Assembly (NCBI RefSeq): GCF_000252995.1
Contig: NC_015761.1
Location: forward strand, 2,480,001-2,544,000
Length of the DNA: 64,000 bases
Source of the DNA: Salmonella bongori NCTC 12419
GTDB taxonomy: Bacteria > Pseudomonadota > Gammaproteobacteria > Enterobacterales > Enterobacteriaceae
Direction: 5' to 3'
A program made the position numbers and the translations under genes. Of this stretch, positions 43,495-52,866 are shown piece by piece. The stretch's first letter is position 1; each line of letters opens with the position of its first letter. The notes below the pieces were generated by a model. The model did no database searches. It saw only the letters and a list, made by a program, of their open reading frames with translations, and was not told the origin of the DNA.

Positions 43495-45810
43495 TTAACG
43501 TATTAATTCAAAATTAACCGCAGCAACCTGACCTGACTCATCCATTACGACAAGTTGATAACGCCCCGGCGTATTTAATAATAAAGAAAGGCGATGATTT
43601 TCACTGTTAACAGGTTCGCCATTCAGAAACCACCAACGGCGCCCCTTACCGCCAGTCGTTGAGACCGGCAGCGTGGCGTTTTCCTGGCCTGGTAATTGCC
43701 TGATAACCGCGCCTTCCCTTACGCCTGACACGATTAACGGCGCAGCATCACTGCCCTGTAACGGCGGGCAGTGGGCTGATGCCTCAGGCAACAGGGCGCT
43801 ACGTCTTTCCGCTGGCGGCAGCCAGAGCTCCAGCGGTTGCGGCCACACGATAAAAGTCTGCTCCCGCGCCTGCGGGCAGTCGGCAGCGACTCGCTGTCCT
43901 GTATCATCCAGCCAGACCGGGAAGCGAATACCGTTTATGCCTTCCTGCTCAGGCAACAGTAAGGTGGGCGGCTGACTGTCGTCCAGTAGCCAGGTCGTCA
44001 GCCGACGGCGACAATTGCTGTCGCCAGCGGGCAATGATTGTCCGCCCGGCCAACAAATCACGCCGCGGCTTACCGCTTGCGGACGCGGATCTTCCGGTAG
44101 GCGTCCCGTGTGCGCCAGCAGCAGGTTATTAACCTGGTTAAGCAGTGGTACCGCGCTGGCAAAACCAAACTGCCCCACAACGGGTGTGCCATCGGGTCTG
44201 CCTGTCCAGATACCGATAATATAGCGCGCGTTAACGCCAATGGCCCACGCATCACGATAGCCGTAGCTGGTGCCAGTTTTCCACGCCAGCGGCACAATGC
44301 GCGGCAATGCGTTATCCGGTAAGGGTTGCGCTTCATCCGCCATAATTCGTCGAATGATCCATGCAGCCCCCGGCGACATTAAGGGTCTTTCCAGGAGTGG
44401 ATCACGCGGCTGCAAGCGCAATTTCGCCGCTTTTCCATGACGAGCGAATGCACTGTACGCCGCCACCATATCATCAAGTCGCGCGCCCGCGCCGCCCAGT
44501 ATTAGCGAAAGATTCGGCGCCGCCCCAGCAGGCAAATATAGCGGCAGACCGATATTACGTAGTTTCGCCGCAAACCGTTTCGGCCCATAGGCTTCGAGTA
44601 CCTGAACAGCAGGCAAATTCAGCGAGCGTACCAGCGCATCGCTCATGCTAACCGGCCCATGAAATCCGCTGTCGAAGTTTCCCGGACGATAATCTCCGGT
44701 ACGGCGTGGAACATCCTGTAATAATGATGCGGGGTGGATCAGAGCGTCATCCAGCGCCAGGCCGTAAACAAATGGCTTGAGTACCGATCCCGGCGATCGG
44801 ATCGCTGTTACCATATCGACATGGCCAAAACGGCTGTCGTCAATAAGGTCTACCGATCCTACCCAACCACGCACGCTCATGTCGGTATGATCGACCACGA
44901 TCATTGCCAGAGAACTGCGTGCAGGTAACCGACCTTTCCACGTCCGCGCCAGATCTTCCAACCGGCGCTGCAACCCGGCGTCCAGCGTGGTCATAATCTT
45001 GTCGTTCTGGCTTTTCCCCAGCATCATGCGGGAAAAAAGCGGCGCCAGTTGCGGCATTTGACGGGGTGCCAGCCAGACCGGTTCTTCACGCGACTCGCGT
45101 ACCGTTTCTGCAGACCAGACTCCCTGCGCCGCCATCCGATCCAGCACTTTATTTCGTGCCGCTTCGGCTCTTGCTGGCCAGCGGTCAGGGCGTAACCGGC
45201 TTGGCGCCTGCGGTAACACGGCCAGTAACGCCGCGTCAGCGTAGCTGAGGTGCGCTGGCGGCTTGCCGAAGTAGGCCCAGCTTGCGGCGCCAATGCCTTG
45301 TAGCGTGCCGCCGAACGGCGCGCGGTTAAGGTACAGAGTCAGGATATCGCGCTTTGACAAGTGCCATTCAAGCTGGAGGGCGCGCCATAGCTGGCGAACT
45401 TTGCCGCCGAAGGTGCGTGGATGCGGGTCCAGCAATCTCGCCACCTGCATGGTCAGCGTACTGCCGCCGGAAATGATGCGTCCGGCGGTGAGATCCTGCC
45501 ATGCCGCGCGTGCAACGGAAAAAGGATTCACGCCGGGGTGTTTCCAGAACCAGCGATCCTCGTAATTGATCAACGCCTCAAGGTAACGGGGAGAGACTTC
45601 GTCAATCGTGACCGGATAACGCCAGATCCCCCCGGCGTCGGCAAAGCGCCAGAGCGGTGTACCGTCATGGGCTACCACCACCCGCGCCGGATTGACCTCA
45701 TTGAGCGGCAGCGGCCAGAGGTTATCCGCTGCCCATAGCGCCAGAATAATAAAAAAGGGCGCAACCGCCAGCCACAGCCAGCGGCCACGTTGACCACGGG
45801 GACCGTTCAT
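43495..45810 (-). CDS. pbpC: PbpC penicillin-binding protein 1C
   Basis: A 771-residue bifunctional class A penicillin-binding protein of the periplasm. It has a short cytoplasmic N-terminus and one membrane anchor (WLAVAPFFIILALWA). The glycosyltransferase domain shows NYEDRWFWKHPGVNP and GGSTLTMQVARLL. The transpeptidase domain has SPGSVLKPF (SxxK serine) and KTGTSYGYRDAWAIG. A C-terminal BiPBP_C domain ends the protein. The start codon abuts the yfhM stop codon with no gap, and this pairing with an alpha-2-macroglobulin is widely conserved in bacteria, suggesting joint repair and defence of the envelope. Confidence 0.96.
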   Translation of the reverse strand: MNGPRGQRGRWLWLAVAPFFIILALWAADNLWPLPLNEVNPARVVVAHDGTPLWRFADAGGIWRYPVTIDEVSPRYLEALINYEDRWFWKHPGVNPFSVARAAWQDLTAGRIISGGSTLTMQVARLLDPHPRTFGGKVRQLWRALQLEWHLSKRDILTLYLNRAPFGGTLQGIGAASWAYFGKPPAHLSYADAALLAVLPQAPSRLRPDRWPARAEAARNKVLDRMAAQGVWSAETVRESREEPVWLAPRQMPQLAPLFSRMMLGKSQNDKIMTTLDAGLQRRLEDLARTWKGRLPARSSLAMIVVDHTDMSVRGWVGSVDLIDDSRFGHVDMVTAIRSPGSVLKPFVYGLALDDALIHPASLLQDVPRRTGDYRPGNFDSGFHGPVSMSDALVRSLNLPAVQVLEAYGPKRFAAKLRNIGLPLYLPAGAAPNLSLILGGAGARLDDMVAAYSAFARHGKAAKLRLQPRDPLLERPLMSPGAAWIIRRIMADEAQPLPDNALPRIVPLAWKTGTSYGYRDAWAIGVNARYIIGIWTGRPDGTPVVGQFGFASAVPLLNQVNNLLLAHTGRLPEDPRPQAVSRGVICWPGGQSLPAGDSNCRRRLTTWLLDDSQPPTLLLPEQEGINGIRFPVWLDDTGQRVAADCPQAREQTFIVWPQPLELWLPPAERRSALLPEASAHCPPLQGSDAAPLIVSGVREGAVIRQLPGQENATLPVSTTGGKGRRWWFLNGEPVNSENHRLSLLLNTPGRYQLVVMDESGQVAAVNFELIR

Positions 45811-48800
45811 TTACGGCGTCACAATCAATAGCCCCTCGCTCGCGCCAGTCGCCCGCCACTGCGGAACGTACATCGACTCCACCTGAGGCTGCGAAAGCTG
45901 ATACGTTCCCGGCGTTACCGCGCGCGCCAGGTAGACCAGCGTAACGGGCTGGCCTTCATTGACGGCGACGGCAGCTACAAAGCGATCGTCGCGGAATTCT
46001 ATATGCTGAATATCCGCCTGCTGCATCTGATTAAGCAGATTTTGTACTTCGCTACCGCTTTCCGACAGGCTGGCGCTGCTGTCAGCCAGATTTTGATTTT
46101 CCAGCTCCAGCCCGGCAGGGAGTAGATCGACCACCAGCGCATCCGGTACATTACGATCGGCCAGCACCGTTAACCAGACCAGCACCAGATCGCCGCTATG
46201 CAACGAGGAGAGCGATTTGCGTTGTCCATCAGTCCCCAGTATTTGTCGTTCAATCTGCAAAACGTTGCTGGCAGGCTCAGGCGCGGAGGATGGATAACCG
46301 CTGCTATCCAGACGCAGCCATAGCGGCTGGCTGCCAGAGTTCGTCACCGTAAGGGCGGCCAGTTGGTCAGCATCCAGATTACGGGTGAGCGCCTTGTCGC
46401 CCGATAACGGCTGCGCCGCAAACGATGTCTGCGCCTGCCAGGCCCCCGCGCTGGCCTGTAGCGAATGCGCGGCGAGGAACAAAGCATTATTTTCCTGGGT
46501 GGAGAGCCAACGCTGACCGAAGGCCTGTTCGGAAAGCGAGCTTAATAGCGCGTTTTGCGCGTCCGGCCTGAGGTTATTCTCTTCCAGCAGCGATAGCATG
46601 AGGGCATTATCGCGTAAGGCGCTGCCGTAATCCGCCGTCCATTGACGCTCGTCCTGACGGGGCGTGTTCAGGGCCTGAGTGATGGCCTCTTCGCCACGCC
46701 TGGCGTCTCCCGACATTTTTAACGCAATACCCAATTGCATCAGCGGCAATCCTGATGCAGCCTGGCGATGTCGTTCCCAGATTTCACGCAGCGCGCCGAG
46801 CGGAGCTTTCTGCTGGCGCGCCAGCACCAGAGCGGCGTATGTCTGCGCGGCAAATTTACCGGCTTGTGTATTATCGCTATAACGAATCAACATCATGCCG
46901 GGATCTTGCAGATAACGCAGCAGTCGCGCATTACCCTCGTTAATCGCCTCCGGCGGAACACTGTACCCCTGTTCGCCCGCGCGAATCAGGAAATCCATCG
47001 CGTAGGCTGTCAGCCAATACTCTTCCGGCCCATTTTTATCCCATAGCGCAAAACCGCCGTCATCACGCTGCATCTGCAGTATCCGGGAAATGCCGATATC
47101 CACCGCGGCGCGACGTTTTTCATCGCTATCGCCGACAATTCCGAGCGTCTGCAACTGGGCTGCGTTGGTATAAAGCGCCGGGAATAATCCACTGACAGTT
47201 TGTTCCAGGCATCCGTACGGATACGCTTTCAGCTCGCGAATATAGCGCGCCAGATTTAATGGCGGTTTTCCACTCAACAACAGTTGTCCCTGTAGTGTGG
47301 CAGGCGAGAGGTTTGCCAGATGCTGCGCTGGCGCACGCCAGCTCTCTCCCGGCGCCAGCGCAACGCCGCTATTCACCGTTTGGGCAGGCCAGGCCGGACG
47401 CACGCCGATTTTCCACTGTTTATGCTGCGCGGCGAACGTTTCTCCTGGCAAATTCAGACCGGTAATGGTCGCCTGAAGTTCGCCTTCACCAAAACCGTCC
47501 AGCGCACGTACCGGAACAAATAACGTGGTGCGCACACCCGGCGCCAGCTTAACCGGCTGCGGCTGTTGGCTCAGCAGTTCCAACAGTCCACTGGCGGCGA
47601 GTGTAATATTGAGCGTCTGTGGACGATCGGTGAGGTTGGTGACGTCAAGAACCAGTCGCGAAACATCGCCTCCCGCCAGAAAACGCGGCATATTCAGCTC
47701 AGCAATCACCGGCGCGGCGACAACCACCTTGCTTTCACCGCTACCAAAATCTTCCGCTGTCCAGGCCTGCGCCATAACCCGTAGCTCACCGTTAAAGTCG
47801 CCAATCGGCAGCGTTACGACACCCTCGCCCTGGTCATTAAGTGTAACCGGTTGCGCCTGCTGCGCGATGATATTGATATGGTTTACCGGCGGTTTTCCAC
47901 CGCGCTTAAGCGCGTCGCCGTCACCGCCAAAACGTAACGCCGCCAGACGGCCCTGCCCTTCAATGACCTGACCGTAAATATCATAGATATCCGCGCCATA
48001 ACGTTTTTGTCCAAAGAATGCCTGCCACGGGTCCGGCGTGGCATAATCAGTGATATTTAATACGCCGCTATCGACTGCGGAGACCAGGACATTGATCTGT
48101 TTTGGCATGTCGCCGTGGTTAGCCCGGGCCTTCACCCTGACAGTGAGAGGCTGATTCGGACGCATTTTTGCCGGACTTTCCAGCGCCAGATCCAGACGGC
48201 GGTTTTCATCCCCCAGCGGTAGGTGCAGCAGCCCGACAGCGCGTTTTGGCGTCGCGGAACGGGATTTATCGCCAGGACGCACCACCAGCGCGCTGAGATA
48301 AAGATCGTGGCGATTCCAGGTTTTACCCACCGGAATCGTGAGATCCAGCCCCTGCGCCGGCACATCGATCTCCTGCCACCAGAGCGGACCATCGCTCGAC
48401 TCCACCATGGCATAGCCTTTCCCGGCGACCGGCGCGGCGATATGCAATTTCATGGTGTCGCCTGGACGATAATTCGGTTTATCCAGTTTAAGGGTGACGC
48501 GATCCGGACGCACTGCGCCGCTACCGTCGCTGTTATCCTGCCAACGGTATCCCGCCCAGAAACGGACGCTGCTGACCGTCTCATTCGGCGCTTTGACCTC
48601 CAGACGGTAAGCGCCCCATTCCACCGGGAAGCTTATTTTGCCGATTTCATCCGCGTTCAGATCCAGCGTCTGTTCACCTTCCACCAGATCTTTTTGATCA
48701 AATTGCGATTGCCAACCCTCACTTTCTGACCAGTTCCAGTAATAGTCACGACGCTCGCGGATAAGCCGCACCTGCAGGCCGGACACCGCTTTTTTCTCGC

Positions 48801-50745
48801 CCTGCGCATTGATATAAATAATATCAAACGCAGCATTGCTGTCTTCGTCGACAATCGGTTGGTTGACGGTGGTGTCCGTACGGTAGTCGTATACCGCTTT
48901 AGCGGCAAATTGTGGACGGATCCCCGGTAAAGTATCGGCAGGCCAAATCGCCTGTTCTACGCGGCGGGTGACCGGGCGACCGCCAGATTCCAGCAGGCTG
49001 GCCTGTAAAATTACCTGCAACGGCGAATGCGTTTCCGACCATTGGCTTGCGGCGCTCACTTCACCACGTCCGCTTTTATCCAGCGTAAGCTGAACTTCAT
49101 CCAGACTGCGTGAAAGGTTCTCTTCGGCAATATTGCCAAACTGGAAGCCTGGTAACGTCGCGACAGCATCGCGCAGCGGGCGCAGGAAAAGCTGCCCTTG
49201 AAGGGTATTGCCGTTAGCTGGCGCGCCATACAGGTAATAACCGACCACAGAGAATTTCACCGCATCCGCAGGCGTTAGCGGCGTTTTTTGCGCCGTCAGG
49301 TTGAGCGCCATCCGCTCCGGCATAAAATCTTCAACATGGAAATCCCACGTCCGCAGCACGTTATCGCCGGTATTGGCGCGGACATGCCACAAACCGGTCG
49401 GCGCGCTGCTATCCAGTGGATAATTCAAACGGTATAGCCCGTTTTCCGGCTGGCTGACGATGGTCCGCATCACTTGTCCATCTGGTTTTATCACCTCCAG
49501 CTTAACGGGCTGATCGGGCAGCGTTTTACCGTCGCTATCACGCAGTAATCCGTTAAGGATTACCGTTTCGCCGGGTCGGTAGAGATCACGCGGGCCGAAC
49601 ATAAAGAACTGTTTGCTATAACCCGGCGCGCCAGCGATATTAAATTCCGAAAGATCCAGCGCCGGAAGTTTGAGATCGAGCAGCGTAGTCTGCCCCTCTT
49701 TTCGCGCCAGTAATAACGCTGCCGCTTTATCCGTCTCCAGTTGCACATGGCCCTGAGCATCGCTTGTCGCTTGCGCCAGCGTCTGCCCTTTATCATTCAG
49801 AAGAACGATCTCAATTCCCGACTGCGCTGCGCCGTTTTCCAGACTTTGCGTAAAAACGTCCAGCCGGTTATGGTAGCGATGCGCCGACACACCGATATCA
49901 CTAAGCGTAAACAGCGTGGCGGCATTGCTATAATTGTAGTGTCCGGCCTGATTCATTACCGCCACGTATACGCCCGCCTGTTGCAGCGGTTTAATCTTGC
50001 TGAGTGGTAACAGCAATTTCTCACGCGTATTGCGCGCCGGATTAAGATCAAAACGCCCGGTATAGACCAGATCCGCCATTTTCAGCAGATTGTCGGATTC
50101 CCAGTTAGACAGCGAGCTACGGTACTCCCACTGACTGACGAATGCCGCCAGCGATTCAGGTTTTACGCGAAAGAAGTTCACATCGACATGGTTGACGTTG
50201 AGCGCCATGATCGGCAGTCCTTCCACCATTTTTCCCGGCAACAGCGATCCCCGACTGGCAAAACCGACGCCTGGCTGAACATCACGTGTGGTAATCGTTT
50301 TTTCATATGGCTTACCAAAAGTGGCGTTATTCAGCGCCTTAATGCCGGGATCTACCGTGACTACCAGTACGCGCTCAGGTTCCAGATGACGTAACCTAAG
50401 CTCTTTTAAATTTGGCGCCAGTTCCCATGCACCGTCAACGCTGCCGCTTTTCTTATCGACAACATGAACTACACGGGAGAAATCTTGTTCGGGATCTAAC
50501 GGAATAGAGAACGTCAGCACCAGCGTCGCCGCACCGTCGAGTTGCGCTTCGGAAGCGTCTAATAGCGTGAGCGCTTTCCCCTGGCTTTGCTGCGCCAGCT
50601 TTTGCAGCTGTACCGGATCTTGTGCCTGTGAGGTTTGCGCCGCGGCTGGCGCCTCATTTCTTGTCGTCGGGGCGGTTTTATCGTTGTTATCGCATCCCGC
50701 CAGCGCCAGCATGATCATGCAGGCCACTACGCGTAAATGTTTCAT
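45811..50745 (-). CDS. yfhM: YfhM bacterial alpha-2-macroglobulin lipoprotein
   Basis: A 1644-residue periplasmic lipoprotein of the ECAM family. The lipobox is LALAGC with Cys18, and Asp at +2 suggests retention at the inner membrane. A series of macroglobulin (MG) beta domains runs through the first 1100 residues. The thioester motif GCLEQ lies near residue 1178, followed by the alpha/alpha-toroid TED domain (repeated helical pairs to about 1450), then a C-terminal receptor-like region. The thioester traps attacking proteases covalently. Length and order agree with E. coli YfhM (1653). It is directly followed by pbpC. Confidence 0.96.
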   Translation of the reverse strand: MKHLRVVACMIMLALAGCDNNDKTAPTTRNEAPAAAQTSQAQDPVQLQKLAQQSQGKALTLLDASEAQLDGAATLVLTFSIPLDPEQDFSRVVHVVDKKSGSVDGAWELAPNLKELRLRHLEPERVLVVTVDPGIKALNNATFGKPYEKTITTRDVQPGVGFASRGSLLPGKMVEGLPIMALNVNHVDVNFFRVKPESLAAFVSQWEYRSSLSNWESDNLLKMADLVYTGRFDLNPARNTREKLLLPLSKIKPLQQAGVYVAVMNQAGHYNYSNAATLFTLSDIGVSAHRYHNRLDVFTQSLENGAAQSGIEIVLLNDKGQTLAQATSDAQGHVQLETDKAAALLLARKEGQTTLLDLKLPALDLSEFNIAGAPGYSKQFFMFGPRDLYRPGETVILNGLLRDSDGKTLPDQPVKLEVIKPDGQVMRTIVSQPENGLYRLNYPLDSSAPTGLWHVRANTGDNVLRTWDFHVEDFMPERMALNLTAQKTPLTPADAVKFSVVGYYLYGAPANGNTLQGQLFLRPLRDAVATLPGFQFGNIAEENLSRSLDEVQLTLDKSGRGEVSAASQWSETHSPLQVILQASLLESGGRPVTRRVEQAIWPADTLPGIRPQFAAKAVYDYRTDTTVNQPIVDEDSNAAFDIIYINAQGEKKAVSGLQVRLIRERRDYYWNWSESEGWQSQFDQKDLVEGEQTLDLNADEIGKISFPVEWGAYRLEVKAPNETVSSVRFWAGYRWQDNSDGSGAVRPDRVTLKLDKPNYRPGDTMKLHIAAPVAGKGYAMVESSDGPLWWQEIDVPAQGLDLTIPVGKTWNRHDLYLSALVVRPGDKSRSATPKRAVGLLHLPLGDENRRLDLALESPAKMRPNQPLTVRVKARANHGDMPKQINVLVSAVDSGVLNITDYATPDPWQAFFGQKRYGADIYDIYGQVIEGQGRLAALRFGGDGDALKRGGKPPVNHINIIAQQAQPVTLNDQGEGVVTLPIGDFNGELRVMAQAWTAEDFGSGESKVVVAAPVIAELNMPRFLAGGDVSRLVLDVTNLTDRPQTLNITLAASGLLELLSQQPQPVKLAPGVRTTLFVPVRALDGFGEGELQATITGLNLPGETFAAQHKQWKIGVRPAWPAQTVNSGVALAPGESWRAPAQHLANLSPATLQGQLLLSGKPPLNLARYIRELKAYPYGCLEQTVSGLFPALYTNAAQLQTLGIVGDSDEKRRAAVDIGISRILQMQRDDGGFALWDKNGPEEYWLTAYAMDFLIRAGEQGYSVPPEAINEGNARLLRYLQDPGMMLIRYSDNTQAGKFAAQTYAALVLARQQKAPLGALREIWERHRQAASGLPLMQLGIALKMSGDARRGEEAITQALNTPRQDERQWTADYGSALRDNALMLSLLEENNLRPDAQNALLSSLSEQAFGQRWLSTQENNALFLAAHSLQASAGAWQAQTSFAAQPLSGDKALTRNLDADQLAALTVTNSGSQPLWLRLDSSGYPSSAPEPASNVLQIERQILGTDGQRKSLSSLHSGDLVLVWLTVLADRNVPDALVVDLLPAGLELENQNLADSSASLSESGSEVQNLLNQMQQADIQHIEFRDDRFVAAVAVNEGQPVTLVYLARAVTPGTYQLSQPQVESMYVPQWRATGASEGLLIVTP

Positions 50746-50953
50746 CTTTCATCCCTGGCCTTAATGGCCTGTCAGCAACCGTTGATGAGATATTATGCGC
50801 GAGAAATTTTATTGTGTAAGTCCGTATTGCAACTATGAAGAGAGATTTTTGCGCAGAAACGTGGGGTCACCAGCCAAATTAGTCTCCTTGACTTGTTCCT
50901 TTTCGGGAAACATCCGACAATTTGACCATAATCTGGTAACAATGGAGATCCCC

Positions 50954-51796
50954 ATGACCACCGCCTTTTTTGTCGCCACCGACTGGCTTGCCGAACATAT
51001 TGATGATCCGGAAATACAGATTCTTGATGCCCGTATGGCGCCTCCAGGACAGGAAGATCGTGATATGGCAGGCGAATATCGCGCCGGGCATATTCCCGGC
51101 GCTCTGTTTTTTGATATTGAAGCGCTTTCCGATCGCACATCGCCGCTACCGCATATGATGCCGCGCCCGGAAGCGTTTGCAGTGGCCATGCGTGAACTGG
51201 GCGTTCGCCAGGACAAACACCTGGTTATATATGATGAAGGCAATTTGTTCTCCGCTCCCCGGGCATGGTGGATGCTACGCACGTTCGGCGCTGAGAATAT
51301 TTCCATTCTGGCAGGCGGACTGGCTGGCTGGCAGCGCGACGAATGGCTATTGCGCGAAGGCAATGAAGCGCATGAAGAAGGCGAGTTTGAAGCGAAATTC
51401 GCGCCGAAAGCCGTGGTACGGCTAACCGATGTATTGCTGGCAAGCCATGAAAAAACCGCGCAGATCGTCGACGCGCGCCCGGCGGCGCGTTTTAACGCGC
51501 AGGCTGATGAACCACGTCCGGGACTGAGACGCGGACACATTCCCGGCGCGCTCAACGTACCGTGGACGGAGCTGGTGTATGAGGGCGAATTAAAGACCAC
51601 TGACGAACTGAATGAGGTTTTTTTCAGCCATGGCGTCAGTTTCGACAGACCCATTATCGCCAGCTGCGGTTCCGGCGTGACGGCTGCGGTGGTGGTGCTG
51701 GCGCTCGCCACGCTGGACGTGCCTGACGTCACACTTTACGACGGCGCGTGGAGCGAATGGGGCGCGCGTACTGATTTACTGGTTGAACCCGCTTAA
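50954..51796 (+). CDS. sseA: SseA 3-mercaptopyruvate sulfurtransferase
   Basis: A 280-residue cytoplasmic protein of two rhodanese domains. The second domain holds the active-site loop SCGSGVTA near residue 236, typical of mercaptopyruvate (not thiosulfate) preference; the first is inactive. It transfers sulfur from 3-mercaptopyruvate to acceptors such as cyanide or thiols. The ATG at 50954 has GGAG eight bases upstream and gives MTTAFFVATDWLAEHIDDPE, close to E. coli. The open frame back to 50795 is not supported. The name is unrelated to the SPI-2 SseA chaperone. Confidence 0.95.
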   Translation: MTTAFFVATDWLAEHIDDPEIQILDARMAPPGQEDRDMAGEYRAGHIPGALFFDIEALSDRTSPLPHMMPRPEAFAVAMRELGVRQDKHLVIYDEGNLFSAPRAWWMLRTFGAENISILAGGLAGWQRDEWLLREGNEAHEEGEFEAKFAPKAVVRLTDVLLASHEKTAQIVDARPAARFNAQADEPRPGLRRGHIPGALNVPWTELVYEGELKTTDELNEVFFSHGVSFDRPIIASCGSGVTAAVVVLALATLDVPDVTLYDGAWSEWGARTDLLVEPA

Positions 51797-51948
51797 TATT
51801 TGCCATGCCGGATGGCGCTTACACGTATCCTACAATGCTTTTGTAACGTGCTTCTTGTTTCTGGCACGTTGTGTCTCCACGCAGACAGAAGCTATCAGGA
51901 TAATTCTGCTCCCGTAACGCTCAACGTCGAGAGCAGGTAAGCCAGGAG

Positions 51949-51974
51949 GCCGCCCTGTTGGGCGGCTTTCTTTT
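51949..51974 (+). terminator. Strong intrinsic terminator in the sseA-sseB gap
   Basis: GCCGCCC / GGGCGGC perfect 7-base stem with a TGTT loop, followed by TTTCTTTT. It terminates plus-strand transcription about 160 bases after sseA. In E. coli a small RNA, RyfA, is encoded in the corresponding gap. The 51797-51948 stretch could encode a shortened counterpart, but I see no clear promoter. Confidence 0.85.
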
Positions 51975-51976
51975 CT

Positions 51977-52753
51977 TCAGATGATGCGGTTCTGTTTAAA
52001 ATCGCGCAGAAACCCACCCCAGCGGCGCTCGTAGAACGGCGTGATATGCTCGGTGATAAAGTGGCTGATACCCTGCTCGCCCTTTCTCACCTGACAAATA
52101 TCGATCGGTTCGTCACCCGGTAACGTGTCGGTCGCCACGCTGCCCGCCGCGTGAATGATCTCTTCAATATCGCCGTCAGCTTCAATACCAATTAGCAGGT
52201 TAGGTTCTGCCTCGGCGCGCTCTTTAATCGAACACAAAAACGCGCGTTTCACCGGTTTGATGGTTTTAAACAGAGTGGTAAGGGAGTCAATCATCTGCGC
52301 TGGCGGCTCAGCCACTTCGGATAAAATCAGCGACTCGCCCCCCTCCAGCACTTCCTGTGTATATAACGGGCTGCCTTCCTCACCAAGAAGCAAACGGATT
52401 TCACGCGGCATAAACTCTTTGCCGGTCGGCAGCTTAGCGTTGAGGAATAACGTTTCGCCAGGCGTCATTTCAAACAGCGTACGTACCGGCATCACCACAA
52501 ATGCCTGTTCGTCTTCCACCGCCTGTTGCAGCGCCTCCAAAGAGGTAAAGAAGGGAATAACAGTCGTACCGTCTTCTTTTTCCCAGTGCTGCAAATCCAG
52601 CGCGCTGTCTTCCACTATCGCCTCGCCTTCGGCAGCACTGCCCGGCACCCAGACGGTAGACTCCAGTAAGATACGGAAAAATGCCGGACGATGCGCGGGT
52701 TCAGTCGCCGCTTTCTCCAACAGGGTTTCTAATTCGTTTTTAGTTTCGGACAT
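51977..52753 (-). CDS. sseB: SseB (serine sensitivity enhancing) protein
   Basis: A 258-residue cytoplasmic protein nearly identical to E. coli SseB; start ATG at 52753 (MSETKNELETLLEKAATEP). It has an N-terminal SseB domain (residues about 10-140, with HRPAFFRILLESTVWVPG and PFFTSLEALQQAV) and a C-terminal domain with GFLRDFKQNRII. In E. coli it was found by its effect on serine sensitivity when overexpressed; the molecular role is unknown. The open frame continues upstream to 52822, but without conservation. It is distinct from the SPI-2 translocon SseB. Confidence 0.93.
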   Translation of the reverse strand: MSETKNELETLLEKAATEPAHRPAFFRILLESTVWVPGSAAEGEAIVEDSALDLQHWEKEDGTTVIPFFTSLEALQQAVEDEQAFVVMPVRTLFEMTPGETLFLNAKLPTGKEFMPREIRLLLGEEGSPLYTQEVLEGGESLILSEVAEPPAQMIDSLTTLFKTIKPVKRAFLCSIKERAEAEPNLLIGIEADGDIEEIIHAAGSVATDTLPGDEPIDICQVRKGEQGISHFITEHITPFYERRWGGFLRDFKQNRII

Positions 52754-52784
52754 AGGCATCACAAATTGATATACGTGTAACATG

Positions 52785-52850
52785 CAGGCCTGATAAGACA
52801 CATCCGCGTCACCATCAGGCAAAATGCCGGGTAGCGCTTCGCTTACCCGG
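52785..52850. repeat. REP/BIME-type repeat pair between pepB and sseB
   Basis: Two palindromic units: GGCCTGATAAGAC ... CACCATCAGGC (52785-52820) and CCGGGTAGCG ... CGCTTACCCGG (52827-52850). Both have REP-like composition in opposite orientation, forming a mosaic element between two genes of the same strand. Confidence 0.6.
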
Positions 52851-52866
52851 ACAACAAGAACGCCAT

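Noticed and set aside
50833..51732. 299-codon open frame antisense to sseA
   Set aside because: Serine- and alanine-rich translation with no domain, fully antisense to a conserved rhodanese gene; a by-product of GC-biased codon use.
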